Source: Epilithonimonas caeni DSM 17710
Lineage (GTDB): Bacteria; Bacteroidota; Bacteroidia; Flavobacteriales; Weeksellaceae
NCBI RefSeq assembly: GCF_000426465.1
Contig: NZ_AUFK01000018.1
Location: forward strand, 248,001-312,000
Direction: 5' to 3'
DNA length: 64,000 nt
The position numbers and the translations under genes are program-made. This document shows positions 56,001 to 63,907 of this stretch, in pieces (positions within the stretch are counted from its first letter, which is position 1; each line of letters starts with the position of its first letter). The notes under the pieces were generated by a model, which worked only from the letters and a program-made list of their open reading frames with translations, had not been told where the DNA came from and ran no database searches.

Positions 56001-56315
56001 AAAGGTGTTGATGTTGTTGTCTTAAAGAATGGAGAAAACTATCTTATTCAGGCTAAACAAACAAAATCTTTAGTTGGAAATTCAGCAATACAAGAGATTT
56101 GTACCGCAAAAAAATATTATGAAAACAAGTTTAAGGAAGAATTCAATCTTATAACTATAACCAACAATGATTATACATCATCATCTACAGTTCTAGCAAA
56201 TTCTAACAATATCAAGCTAATAAACCGTAAAACTCTTGAAACATTAATAATTCAAAATAATATAACAATACAAGATATTAGTAAAATTGAATCACAGCGA
56301 ATGGTAAGAATTTAG
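53052..56315 (+). CDS. zorD: Zorya nuclease-helicase ZorD (SNF2 helicase with Mrr-like C-terminal domain)
   Basis: The 1087-residue protein has a SNF2-type helicase core: Walker A DDMGLGKT (461-468), a DEAQ box at 571-574, AMTGTPVEN, and a C-terminal helicase lobe with RAYRIGQ. The last 120 residues form an Mrr-like nuclease: Asp987 in GVDVVVL and Q1000-A-K1002. ZorD degrades phage DNA in Zorya type I. It starts eight bases inside zorC. The order of the operon (zorB-zorA-zorC-zorD) differs from the usual zorA-zorB-zorC-zorD. Three bases separate its stop from the next gene, which continues the operon. Confidence 0.85.
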   Translation: MFRFTYNNNFSFYFLSESGSKVPVSEWEKLQPEFLSQLAILTELHDNGLADYTNNSCEIESIDILRLSDIDKQILDLPNSYPFEIFVESDGTLTHNTFKFKYGFYDFAPNGTRLKTTRNGTILKLEENQYLLSENHYLLCQAIDEFNDLSDSEKGNVTNLKKLSELKSLSKESGLTLEQFLGNQELFIPNKIKLDVDFNNGLFEIIPTVEIENAIGFTNTFDKLPMIRDVYPVSGNNGETTRVVISKNQKTELQKIKQKRKIADRETIQEIIEHPELFFNDDDVDFTVFYSDRVKEIGVYSPKFYPFASPYKSQWIPGIVIKDKVLGEKKVYFKTPERLNDFIEQKEKAIKDKKQTVDWENVEIPINDAEKFIKSAKKQFENPNRPIKQDKKTDHEVLIIKENAELTEFIQSGELLNKFNLKYSAINNLSDGLELKKHQMRGVAWLQTLIKEKQPGGLLADDMGLGKTLQLLYFIEWHSQNYDDNKPYLIVAPVSLLENWENEYQKFFSPKNLPLCKLYGDVPLTKENNPVQNQKDARQLQFKQIILTNYETLRSYQISLGLLDFAIIAMDEAQKIKTPGTLITNASKALKADFKIAMTGTPVENTLVDIWCLMDFAVPGLLGNAKDFAKEYQNPLSDESTDIKSLTEKLRSNIGDFILRRYKKDVVDLPNKHDNEKSRIKREMPSIQLNRYKQEIEMANDSELEGVEKRNQKLKSLWAIRDISDHPYLLESQILKFSTEELISSSSKLQITVGILVDIKSKNEKVIVFADRRETQKMLQKVVYDTFGIFTSIINGDTPTTKQLEGKSKFSRQQTIDRFQLEEGFNVIIMSPIAAGVGLNVTKANHIIHYTRHWNPAKEEQATDRAYRIGQQKDVFVYYPMAIFPDNMKDDEGKRLKSFDEILDKLLNNKKALASNTLFPTEQAELTPDELFGNVFATKAESKSKPLSLADLDKLHPNLFEASIAALYKNQGFDVYLTPYSNDKGVDVVVLKNGENYLIQAKQTKSLVGNSAIQEICTAKKYYENKFKEEFNLITITNNDYTSSSTVLANSNNIKLINRKTLETLIIQNNITIQDISKIESQRMVRI

Positions 56316-56318
56316 GCA

Positions 56319-57869
56319 ATGATAAACAAAAATATTTGGAACTTATACAAGAACTCTGAAAAAGGAAGTCAAACAATTGAATTATTTACATTCAATAAAG
56401 AAAGCAGCAATTTAGAGGTAAGGGCAAAGGAGATTTTTCAGAGATATAATGAATATTTGGGTGGAATAGATACAGAGGAAAATTTTTTAGATATATGCTT
56501 TCTTGTTATTGATAGTATTATTGCGGATGGACTTCATAATAATGATACAGAAAATTCGTCAGAATATTTTACTAAACTCATTGACAATATTGAACTATTT
56601 TTTGTGGAAGAAAATAATGATGGAGAATTAACAAAGCTAGCGGGCGAGCTTCCTATCATTCCTAAAAAGAACTATAAGTCATTTTGTTCTATTTTACCAG
56701 AAATTTCACTCATCCTATCTTTTTATAGTGATTTGTTTTTTATTCCAATCCTTTTTCGAGAACAGTTTGATGTATTTATGAAAATTCTTGATGTATTAGA
56801 TATTCCCTTGCCAGAATTACCCCCTAAATCTGACAAAAGAGGCAGGCTTATGCTTTATAATGAGCTGAATAAAAATATCGCAAAGTTTGCCGAAAAAAAT
56901 AACTTGACAGCTGAAGAAACTTGCGCTTGTATTTATGATTTTGCTTTTATGTTATTGGAAGAATGCCACACGCAAAATGATTTGCCACAGCCAACAAATA
57001 TTTGGCTTACTGGAGCCAGCAAAGAGGATTTTAAAACATTCTTAGAAAACCCCATAAAAGGTGAAAAATCTGTTTGGACTTGCAACGAAAATACAAAACG
57101 TGGAGACATAATTATTATATATGTACTCTCACCATTTAGCTGTATTCAATCTATTTGGAGAGCTGATATTGACGGAGTTTATACACCATTCAATTATTAC
57201 AATAGTAGAACCAAAGTTACTGATGGAATAAAAATTCCTCAAGTAACTTTGAACGAGTTAAAAAATGACCCATATTTTTCTTCATTACCAATAACGCGAA
57301 AAAATTTTCAAGGAGTTAATGGAGTTAAGTTTTCAGCAAAAGATTATCAAGAACTACAAAGATTACTATGTGAAAAAGGTCTAGATATTTCTATCTTGCC
57401 ACAATTATATAAACCCAATTTAGAATTTGACAAGCAAATAAACTGCGAAAAAGATGTGGAAGATAAATTACTAATACCCTTATTAGAAAAAATAGGATAT
57501 TCTGAAACTGATTGGACAAGACAATTATTACAAAAAGTGGGAAGAAATGAGAAAGCAATTCCTGATTTTGTATTTATGCCTACAGGTGAGTTGCATTTTC
57601 AAAATACACCATTAGTTATTGAAGCAAAATTTGACATTAGTTCAAATATAGAACAAACAAAAACGTACAATCAAGCCCTTTCTTATGCAAGAATTATGAA
57701 GTCTTCGACTATTGGAATTTGTGATAAAGAAAGATTAATAATCTATAAAGAAAAAAATGGTCATTTTGATAGATTTAAACCAACTTTTGAAGAATATTGG
57801 CAAAACATAAATAATGCAGAAACTTTTAGAGATTTGAAATTATTAATTAGCAAAGAAGCTTTGAAATAA
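56319..57869 (+). CDS. EVE-like domain fused to a PD-(D/E)XK nuclease, fifth gene of the Zorya operon
   Basis: The 516-residue protein has a helical N-terminal third of unknown type (1-220). An EVE/PUA-like domain follows (about 227-365): NIWLTGASKEDFKTFL, GDIIIIYVLSPFSCIQSIW, ITRKNFQGVNGVKFS and DYQELQRLL fit the EVE fold that reads modified bases. The C-terminal nuclease of HSDR_N type has VEDKLLIPLLEKIGY, then D416 in PDFVF and E435-A-K437. EVE plus nuclease is a design of modification-dependent restriction enzymes. It starts three bases after zorD, so it is expressed with Zorya, of which it is not a known part. Assignments are from motifs alone. Confidence 0.65.
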   Translation: MINKNIWNLYKNSEKGSQTIELFTFNKESSNLEVRAKEIFQRYNEYLGGIDTEENFLDICFLVIDSIIADGLHNNDTENSSEYFTKLIDNIELFFVEENNDGELTKLAGELPIIPKKNYKSFCSILPEISLILSFYSDLFFIPILFREQFDVFMKILDVLDIPLPELPPKSDKRGRLMLYNELNKNIAKFAEKNNLTAEETCACIYDFAFMLLEECHTQNDLPQPTNIWLTGASKEDFKTFLENPIKGEKSVWTCNENTKRGDIIIIYVLSPFSCIQSIWRADIDGVYTPFNYYNSRTKVTDGIKIPQVTLNELKNDPYFSSLPITRKNFQGVNGVKFSAKDYQELQRLLCEKGLDISILPQLYKPNLEFDKQINCEKDVEDKLLIPLLEKIGYSETDWTRQLLQKVGRNEKAIPDFVFMPTGELHFQNTPLVIEAKFDISSNIEQTKTYNQALSYARIMKSSTIGICDKERLIIYKEKNGHFDRFKPTFEEYWQNINNAETFRDLKLLISKEALK

Positions 57870-57881
57870 TATTCCTGTAGA

Positions 57882-57907
57882 TAAAATTTCTTTAATGAAA
57901 TTTTATA
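57882..57907. terminator. Hairpin after the EVE-nuclease gene
   Basis: ATAAAATTTC (57882-57891) pairs perfectly with GAAATTTTAT (57898-57907) around a six-base loop. It may mark the end of the Zorya operon, although there is no strong T-run. Confidence 0.45.
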
Positions 57908-58002
57908 CTCATGTAGGAAGCAAGAAAGTACTAAAATATATTAACGAACTTTATAAGCAGAGCTTTTCTAAGAAAAATAAGTACCAAAACTAATTTATAC
58001 AA

Positions 58003-58641
58003 ATGTTAAAAGAAAATCAAATTAAACTAACTGAAGAAATTGTTGAGACAGCGTATAAATTGTTGACTCACAAACTTGCATTTGGCGGTCTAACAGCTAG
58101 AAATGAAAGTGCTTTTCAAATGGAATTTGGACATATTCTCAAGACAATTGGGCAACTATATGAGTTTCGCCTTGTTGATAAATTTCACCTCGAGTTTGAG
58201 ACTTATATTTCGTTGAATGGGGCCAGTATTAAAAGTAAAACAAATAGAGCAAGAGTTGACTTATTATTAAAATATCAAGATAATGATAACACGACAAAAG
58301 CAGCTATTGAATTGAAATTTTTCAAAAAAGAAAACCACAGAGAACCAAATAATCGTTATGATGTATTTAAAGATATTTCAAATCTTGAACTTTACAAAAG
58401 TCACGATATAGATCTTTGTTATTTTATTCTAGCAACTGACCATTCACATTATTGCGATCAAGACAATTATTCATTGGATACAGCAGATTTTGACTTTCGG
58501 AACAATAAGGAGTATAAAGCAGGAAAGATTTTGCAATATAAAACAGCAAAACCTTTTGGTCCAGATATAACACTAAAACAAAATTATACTTTTAAGTGGG
58601 ACAAAATTAATGATTTACATTTTTTAAAATTAAAAGTATGA
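58003..58641 (+). CDS. PD-(D/E)XK nuclease-like protein, unnamed
   Basis: The 212-residue soluble protein has a likely nuclease core: Glu41 in SAFQMEFGHIL, Asp86 in RARVDLLL, and Glu103-x-Lys105 in AIELKFFK. This order and spacing match PD-(D/E)XK nucleases. The rest has no motif I know. It lies 133 bases after the EVE-nuclease gene on the same strand, beyond a hairpin, so it may be a further defence gene or an isolated one. The sequence is AT-rich like the Zorya genes. I do not know a named family. Confidence 0.6.
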   Translation: MLKENQIKLTEEIVETAYKLLTHKLAFGGLTARNESAFQMEFGHILKTIGQLYEFRLVDKFHLEFETYISLNGASIKSKTNRARVDLLLKYQDNDNTTKAAIELKFFKKENHREPNNRYDVFKDISNLELYKSHDIDLCYFILATDHSHYCDQDNYSLDTADFDFRNNKEYKAGKILQYKTAKPFGPDITLKQNYTFKWDKINDLHFLKLKV

Positions 58642-58820
58642 TAATCAACAAGTTAAACCGAAAATTTAGAAAAACATTACAATAGATTTACAGGTTCTCA
58701 TAGAGTCGGAAAACAACTTTGGCGGAATAGATGGCACTATAAACATTTGTATGAAGATCATTCTAATTCTACGTCATTTCTGGCATTATTTTATCAACAC
58801 TAATGGTAAAAAAATAGTAA

Positions 58821-59363
58821 ATGAACGATTTGTTATTTGAAAACTGGGAAAAACTTGGACAGGTCGCATTGATGACCATCGCCTCTTTTGTCATTCTATT
58901 CCTTTTCATTAGGATTTCAGGAAAAAGAACCCTGGCTAAGTTCAACGCTTTTGATTTTGTGGTCACAGTTGCTCTGGGTTCCACATTGGCCTATATGATG
59001 CTTGCGATGGTTCCCTTAGCAGAAGGTGTAATGGTCTTATTTCTGATAATAGCTTTACAATACCTGTTTGTGAAATTGGCCAGTACATCCGATAAGATGG
59101 AACACCTGATCAATTCCTCTCCATGTTTACTGTTCTATAAAGGCAAATACCTCAAAGACAATATGAATACCGAGGCCATAACGGTTGATGAAATCAACGC
59201 TGTAGTACGTCAGGAAGGACTTGAAAAGTTAGATGATGTTTTGGCAGTTGTCATTGAGCTCAATAGAGAGATCAGTGTCATCAAAAAATCGAATACTCCA
59301 GGCGGTAAAAGTTCTTTAGAGGATCTTGATATCCCTGAAGATCAACGAGGGGGCGATCTGTAG
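58821..59363 (+). CDS. DUF421 (YetF-like) membrane protein
   Basis: The 180-residue protein has three N-terminal membrane helices (about 12-34, 44-64 and 68-88) and a C-terminal soluble domain with LLFYKGKYLKDNM and the final EINAVVRQEGLEKLDDVLAVVIELNREISVI. The motif FIRISGKRTLAKFNAFDFVVTVALGSTLA near residue 30 is the DUF421 signature. Function is not established. It marks the return to chromosomal-type base composition after the Zorya segment. Confidence 0.88.
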   Translation: MNDLLFENWEKLGQVALMTIASFVILFLFIRISGKRTLAKFNAFDFVVTVALGSTLAYMMLAMVPLAEGVMVLFLIIALQYLFVKLASTSDKMEHLINSSPCLLFYKGKYLKDNMNTEAITVDEINAVVRQEGLEKLDDVLAVVIELNREISVIKKSNTPGGKSSLEDLDIPEDQRGGDL

Positions 59364-59419
59364 AATTTTTGCAGTTATATATTTTAATTTATCGAATTAA
59401 CCAAAGCTTGTCTACATTT

Positions 59420-59902
59420 TTACTTTTTCACTCTTTTCATTGGGAAAGTCTGTTTGCGTTTCTGTCCGTTTTTTGTTCCTGAAATTTCGGCGATCAATGA
59501 ATCGGAATTGATTTTTGTGTAAGCGATGATTTGCGGAAAGTCGTGTTGTGGATTTTCAAAGACCAATTGATTTTCTGAGATAGTTTTGGCGGCAAAACGA
59601 ACAGGTAGTCCATCATTTTGATTTTTAACAATTGGAATGTAAAACAACTTTTTATTTTCCTGCACGAGCCGGATATTTTCAAAAACGATCGTGTCTTTAT
59701 CTTTGACACTGTAACTTTTCCCTGAAAATTCATTGTGTCCTGATTTGGTCCAGGTTTCATAGATATTGCCTCTTTGGGTCTTGTTTTCCCAGGTACCGAT
59801 CAGCCATTCCGCTTTTTGGATGTCGTTGACCTGCTTTATTGTCCAGGCATAAAGAATCGCCAAACTGACTACTGTAATAAAAAACTTTGCTCCTGTTTTC
59901 AT
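59420..59902 (-). CDS. DUF6265-like secreted protein
   Basis: The 160-residue protein has an N-terminal hydrophobic segment (MKTGAKFFITVVSLAILYAW) that is a signal or anchor. A small beta-rich domain begins AEWLIGTWENKTQRGNIYETW and contains FENPQHDFPQIIAY. This pattern (GTWE...ETW, then F.NP.HDFPQ) is typical of DUF6265 lipocalin-like proteins. I prefer the ATG at 59902 to the upstream one at 59983 because it starts right at the hydrophobic helix. Function unknown. Confidence 0.78.
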   Translation of the reverse strand: MKTGAKFFITVVSLAILYAWTIKQVNDIQKAEWLIGTWENKTQRGNIYETWTKSGHNEFSGKSYSVKDKDTIVFENIRLVQENKKLFYIPIVKNQNDGLPVRFAAKTISENQLVFENPQHDFPQIIAYTKINSDSLIAEISGTKNGQKRKQTFPMKRVKK

Positions 59903-60028
59903 AATTTTAGCTGATTGAATAATTGTTATTCTATTTAATTTCCAAACACGGGATGGCTTCTTTGTCGAAAATTTAGATGACAAAGTTGCAATGTTTTTTA
60001 AAACTAAAATTGTAAAAATGGGACAAGT

Positions 60029-60844
60029 CTAATCCGTTCCGTAAAAAAGAGAGGACATCTTTAGGTGGGTACCATAAAATTCTTTAGGTGTAGATCCGGT
60101 AAATTCTTTAAACTCTTTGATAAAGTGCGCCTGGTCGTAATACTCGTTTTCGTAAGCCAGTTCTGAGAGGTTGGAGAACTGATCGTTCATCAACATTTTG
60201 AGTGCAGTCTGCAATCGGATCGTCATGGATAGTTTTTTAGGACTGAGACCGATGGCTGAAGAAAATTTGCGTAACAATTGTCTTCGGTTGATTTGGGTAA
60301 GCGTGGACAATTCGTCAACCGGAAGTTGTCCATTGGCTGTTATAATCGTTTCAACCGTTGATTTTACAATGCGGTCAACAGTTTCAAGGTCAGTTAGCCT
60401 ATCAAGTAAAAATATTTCAATAAGCTTTATCCTCTCCGCAGTGGAGTTGGCATTTAAGATCTGTTGCCCTATTTCCTGTCCATCCTTTCCAAACAGCTTT
60501 TCCAATGAAACAGCAGTATTTTCCATCTCCTTTATGGGAGTAGTGGTAAAAGGCAAAAAACCTTCCGGATGAAAGCGAACGGAGAAAATTCCGATTTCGC
60601 CGGTCGGTTCGATTTCCAGCGGCCGTGTCAGTTGTCCGATGACAAAACATCTGGGCTGGATAATGCTGTTCCCATTGTCCAGGTATTGTTTGTATAGATC
60701 GCCATAATTAAAGATCATCTCCATACATCCGTCAGGAACGATAGTTTGCTTTTCAGGCATTTCTTCTTTCGGGCTTTCCAATGTCCAATAACATTTGATA
60801 AATGCAGCTAAGTCCTGATCCGGTTCAAATGTCTGGTAATTCAT
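60029..60844 (-). CDS. AraC-family transcriptional regulator with DUF6597-like N-terminal domain
   Basis: The 271-residue protein has an N-terminal domain starting FIKCYWTLESP and VPDGCMEMIFNYGD, the pattern of DUF6597. The C-terminal AraC HTH (about 165-262) has QINRRQLLRKFSSAIGLSPKK and YENEYYDQAHFIKEFKEFTGSTPKEF. The N-terminal domain probably binds an effector. Target genes are unknown. It lies 20 bases after the BNR-repeat gene on the same strand. Confidence 0.9.
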   Translation of the reverse strand: MNYQTFEPDQDLAAFIKCYWTLESPKEEMPEKQTIVPDGCMEMIFNYGDLYKQYLDNGNSIIQPRCFVIGQLTRPLEIEPTGEIGIFSVRFHPEGFLPFTTTPIKEMENTAVSLEKLFGKDGQEIGQQILNANSTAERIKLIEIFLLDRLTDLETVDRIVKSTVETIITANGQLPVDELSTLTQINRRQLLRKFSSAIGLSPKKLSMTIRLQTALKMLMNDQFSNLSELAYENEYYDQAHFIKEFKEFTGSTPKEFYGTHLKMSSLFYGTD

Positions 60845-60864
60845 CTGGTTTCGTTTTTGAAGAT

Positions 60865-62703
60865 CTATTCTGGACCGAATTTATAAAATGTTTTTGTAGT
60901 TATGCTATTATTACTGTCAGTTCGATCATTGCTGAAGTAATTAATTTCATTTTTACTATTAATATCTAAAAGATAATAGTAGGTTTTTGGTAAAATAGAT
61001 GCAGGATATATATACCAATTGGTTCCTCCATCAAACGATAAAAATACAGATTCATAACCCACTAAATAAATCTCTTTATCTCTTTCAATAATTGTTTTAA
61101 TATCAGAATAATCAGAAAGTTCATTATTTAAAATCATCTTTCCTGAGCCGTTTTTAAAAACCAGCTCGCGATTATTGATTAGCTGAAAATTTTTAAATTC
61201 TTTTATACTATTTTTTTTTTGAAAATTCTGTTCCTTGGTGGAGTTCTGAATATACCTTTTTTCATCCACTTGAAACTTCCACTTATCATTGATCTTTTTT
61301 AGCGATAATTGAAAATCAACATTGTTATATTGATCTGGCCAGTAATTACCTAATATCACAGAGTCATTTTGAATCGATGGTTCATTATATCCAGAAAAAT
61401 TATTGTTTTTAGGCGTTTTTAGAGAGTCGATAACTTTCATATCTTTAAGCAAGTAATATATACCTTGTTCTCTTATTCTGTTTTTCAATTCATCCCGTTC
61501 AGTGACCTTGTAATATATTACTGCGTGATTTTTGTCAATAAAAGTAATTTTTCTTTCATTTTTGTATTTATCAAAAATTGAATATTTGTCAAATATCTCT
61601 TTTGCTTTTTTGTCCTTTTGCCAGGTTTTACCTTCATCTTTTGAGCTGTAAATATATTTTTCTGGAGATATCTTATCGTATAAAATCGCTGAGCTATAAT
61701 CATTAGATTCCTGTTTTATCCATACCGGTAAATAGATCACTTTATTGAAAGGATTCACGTAAGGGCTTTCACAGGTAAAATTCGGTCCGTCTTCGTCTGG
61801 AAGGAAAAGTTCCATCCTATTTTCTTCCTTTTGTAAAGAAAAAGATGTGGTTATATCCCCTGAGATATCAACCATTCCCCAGAAACGATTAGGATCTCTG
61901 GTAGATTCAGGTTTTCCCATCCAGGAATACTTTACGGATAGATCATTAATCTTTGTAGGTTCTGTTCTTTTTTCTAAAGTTAGATATCCATTCAAAAAGA
62001 AATGATCGATTACATACTGATCTTCATCAGATTTCCGCTGATTTCCGTAAGTTGATTTGTTAGATATTAAACTTGAATTGTAAATGTTTTGAGGGATTAT
62101 GAAGTATTTCCGGTTTAAGTTGTTAGTATTTAAAAACTGCACTTTTCCTTTTGTTTTAGGTAATTCTCTTAAGATATATTTTATCCAATCTGGAAAATAA
62201 TAATGACCAGCTAAAAATGGCAGCGTATAATCCGCTTTAGGCTTCTCCACTAATTTATCCTGCAAATCCCAAGATTCCAAAATACCACCAGTTCCGGAAG
62301 GCTGACATATGATCATTGTATCTTTTTTATAAATGATTTTTATTTCCAGTCGTTTAGTATATTCTCCGATAAACTCTTTTTGAGGGATAGTCAAAGAAAG
62401 GTCATTAATATATATCTGATTTTGAAATTCTTTATCAGTACGTGAAACAGGTCTTATGGGCCTCTGCGGGATATTGGCACCATTATATAAAATACCATCT
62501 ATCATTACACTGTAATCTCCATTTTCCTTAAATGAGATTTCCTTTCCGTTTTGATCAGTAATAGTATAAAAGTAGCGTTTTGTAGCATCTCGCCATCCAG
62601 GTTGTGCTTTGAGTAAGCCAGATTGCAATATTAAAAATATAATAATATAAAATGTTCTAAAATTTTGGACAGGGAATTTGTTGGAATTTGTAGATATTTT
62701 CAT
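60865..62703 (-). CDS. Secreted BNR/sialidase-like beta-propeller protein of unknown function
   Basis: The 612-residue protein has a signal peptide (about 1-33). It contains Asp-box-like repeats such as SKDEGKTW and SFDGGTNWYIYP, typical of BNR beta-propellers in sialidases and other exo-acting or binding proteins. The N-terminal part (about 35-200) does not match anything I know. No catalytic set of sialidase residues can be seen with confidence, so it may only bind. It is followed by the AraC regulator gene, which may share its transcript. Confidence 0.65.
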   Translation of the reverse strand: MKISTNSNKFPVQNFRTFYIIIFLILQSGLLKAQPGWRDATKRYFYTITDQNGKEISFKENGDYSVMIDGILYNGANIPQRPIRPVSRTDKEFQNQIYINDLSLTIPQKEFIGEYTKRLEIKIIYKKDTMIICQPSGTGGILESWDLQDKLVEKPKADYTLPFLAGHYYFPDWIKYILRELPKTKGKVQFLNTNNLNRKYFIIPQNIYNSSLISNKSTYGNQRKSDEDQYVIDHFFLNGYLTLEKRTEPTKINDLSVKYSWMGKPESTRDPNRFWGMVDISGDITTSFSLQKEENRMELFLPDEDGPNFTCESPYVNPFNKVIYLPVWIKQESNDYSSAILYDKISPEKYIYSSKDEGKTWQKDKKAKEIFDKYSIFDKYKNERKITFIDKNHAVIYYKVTERDELKNRIREQGIYYLLKDMKVIDSLKTPKNNNFSGYNEPSIQNDSVILGNYWPDQYNNVDFQLSLKKINDKWKFQVDEKRYIQNSTKEQNFQKKNSIKEFKNFQLINNRELVFKNGSGKMILNNELSDYSDIKTIIERDKEIYLVGYESVFLSFDGGTNWYIYPASILPKTYYYLLDINSKNEINYFSNDRTDSNNSITTKTFYKFGPE

Positions 62704-62876
62704 TGGTTCTTGTTTTTATGGCAATTCAGAAACAGATCATATTTGATATAAGCCTTTGATTGGGAATAAGAAATAATGTTAAAAATAAGTGCAATTTCTA
62801 TCAGAAATTTCAGAAGAATATTTAGATTTCGATTAGAAAAGGATTAAAACAAAATCAGTGTGTTTCGTAATATGGA
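62704..62876. other. AT-rich spacer upstream of the BNR gene and the 32-bp array
   Basis: No gene or clear motif is visible in these 173 bases. It precedes the array and must hold the promoter of the minus-strand BNR gene. Confidence 0.5.
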
Positions 62877-63240
62877 AACTCATAGCCCTGTTTAAAAATT
62901 AAGCCACTTTTTTGAAAACCGCCTCAAAAATATTACCACTACACACTTACCTGGCTCAAAAAATAAGCCGGTAATCCCTAACCCAGCGCAGAATTTGAGC
63001 CGGATACTGTCGATGCGGCTCAAAAATTAAACCGCCATATTGCTAAACTGTATCCAAGAAACTATACCAACTCATATCCCTGCTTAAAAATTGAGCACCC
63101 TTTTTAAAAACCGGCTCAAAATTGCTACCACAACACGCTTACCTGGCTCAAAAAGTAAGCCGTTCATCCCTAACCCGGCGCAGGATTTGAGCAGGATACT
63201 GTAAATGCGGCTCAAAAATTGAGCAGCCCTGATATCATTG
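62877..63240. repeat. Tandem array with exact 32-bp period, arranged in two 192-bp blocks
   Basis: The sequence element GGCTCAAAAATTRAGCC or a relative starts at 62889, 62921, 62953, 62985, 63017, (63049, degenerate), 63081, 63113, 63145, 63177 and 63209. That is eleven positions exactly 32 bases apart, and the last recognisable unit ends near 63225. The two halves repeat each other at an offset of 192 bases (6 x 32): 62877 aligns with 63069 and 63017 with 63209. The best unit, GGCTCAAAAAATAAGCC at 62953, is itself nearly palindromic. The array lies before an excisionase-like gene and a mobile-element gene. Confidence 0.75.
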
Positions 63241-63621
63241 TCTTTTCTGTTTTTTTTCTTTTCAAAAGCAATTAATACAACTGATTAATAATCAATTAAA
63301 TGCAGTCATATTTCAGAGCTCTGAAAAATCAGCGATACAATTAAGCAAGATGTGTCTTTGTATATACAAACTTTTCAAGTTGTACATCCAAAAACGCTCT
63401 TGCCTTTTTTGCAAAAAGGGGAAAAGACTTCGGAACTCGTCTTTTCTTATTTGTAAACCATCTAGTAGATTCCAATTTATTCTTTTTTAATCTCCAAAAG
63501 ATTCCTGCATCATCCAGATTGTTCTTATTTAGCCCATGCCCGTCTAACACTATTGTTTTCAATGTCTTAATACCACAACTTTGTTGAAGAAAACTATGTC
63601 AAAAACAAAAATGAAGTAGTT
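63241..63621. other. Gap between the 32-bp array and the excisionase-like gene
   Basis: These 381 bases have no gene I trust. A 73-codon minus-strand frame (63341-63562) starts with TTG and is rejected. The promoter of the excisionase-like gene should lie here, but I see no clear element. Confidence 0.5.
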
Positions 63622-63882
63622 ATGATTGTAAACCTAATTACCAAAGAAGACCTTCAGGAATTTAGAACCGAATTGCTGGAGGATATACAAAACCTGTTTC
63701 AAATAAAAATTTCCCAGCAGAAATTATGGCTGCGTTCGTCAGAGGTCAAAGCACTGCTGAAAATCTCCTCCGGAACATTGCAGAAGCTACGAATCAATGG
63801 AACTTTATCTTACACCCGTGTCGGCGGGACACTATATTACAATTACAAAGACATTGAAGAAATGGTGAAAAATAAGCAATGA
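63622..63882 (+). CDS. Excisionase-like small HTH protein
   Basis: The 86-residue protein has an N-terminal helical part and a C-terminal winged helix of the MerR/excisionase group: KLWLRSSEVKALLKISSGTL, then LQKLRINGTLSYTRVGGTLYYN and DIEEMV. Proteins of this shape act as recombination directionality factors or regulators in Bacteroidota mobile elements. The gene lies 380 bases after the 32-bp array and 25 bases before the truncated gene at the window edge, which supports a mobile-element context. Confidence 0.8.
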   Translation: MIVNLITKEDLQEFRTELLEDIQNLFQIKISQQKLWLRSSEVKALLKISSGTLQKLRINGTLSYTRVGGTLYYNYKDIEEMVKNKQ

Positions 63883-63907
63883 TATTTCGAAGCACCAAAA
63901 CTAAATT

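Noticed and set aside
62877-63240. CRISPR array
   Set aside because: The 32-base period leaves spacers of only about 15 bases, and the two halves repeat each other, which real spacers would not do.
63341-63562. 73-codon minus-strand frame after the 32-bp array
   Set aside because: It needs a TTG start, has no recognisable domain and no near neighbours on its strand.
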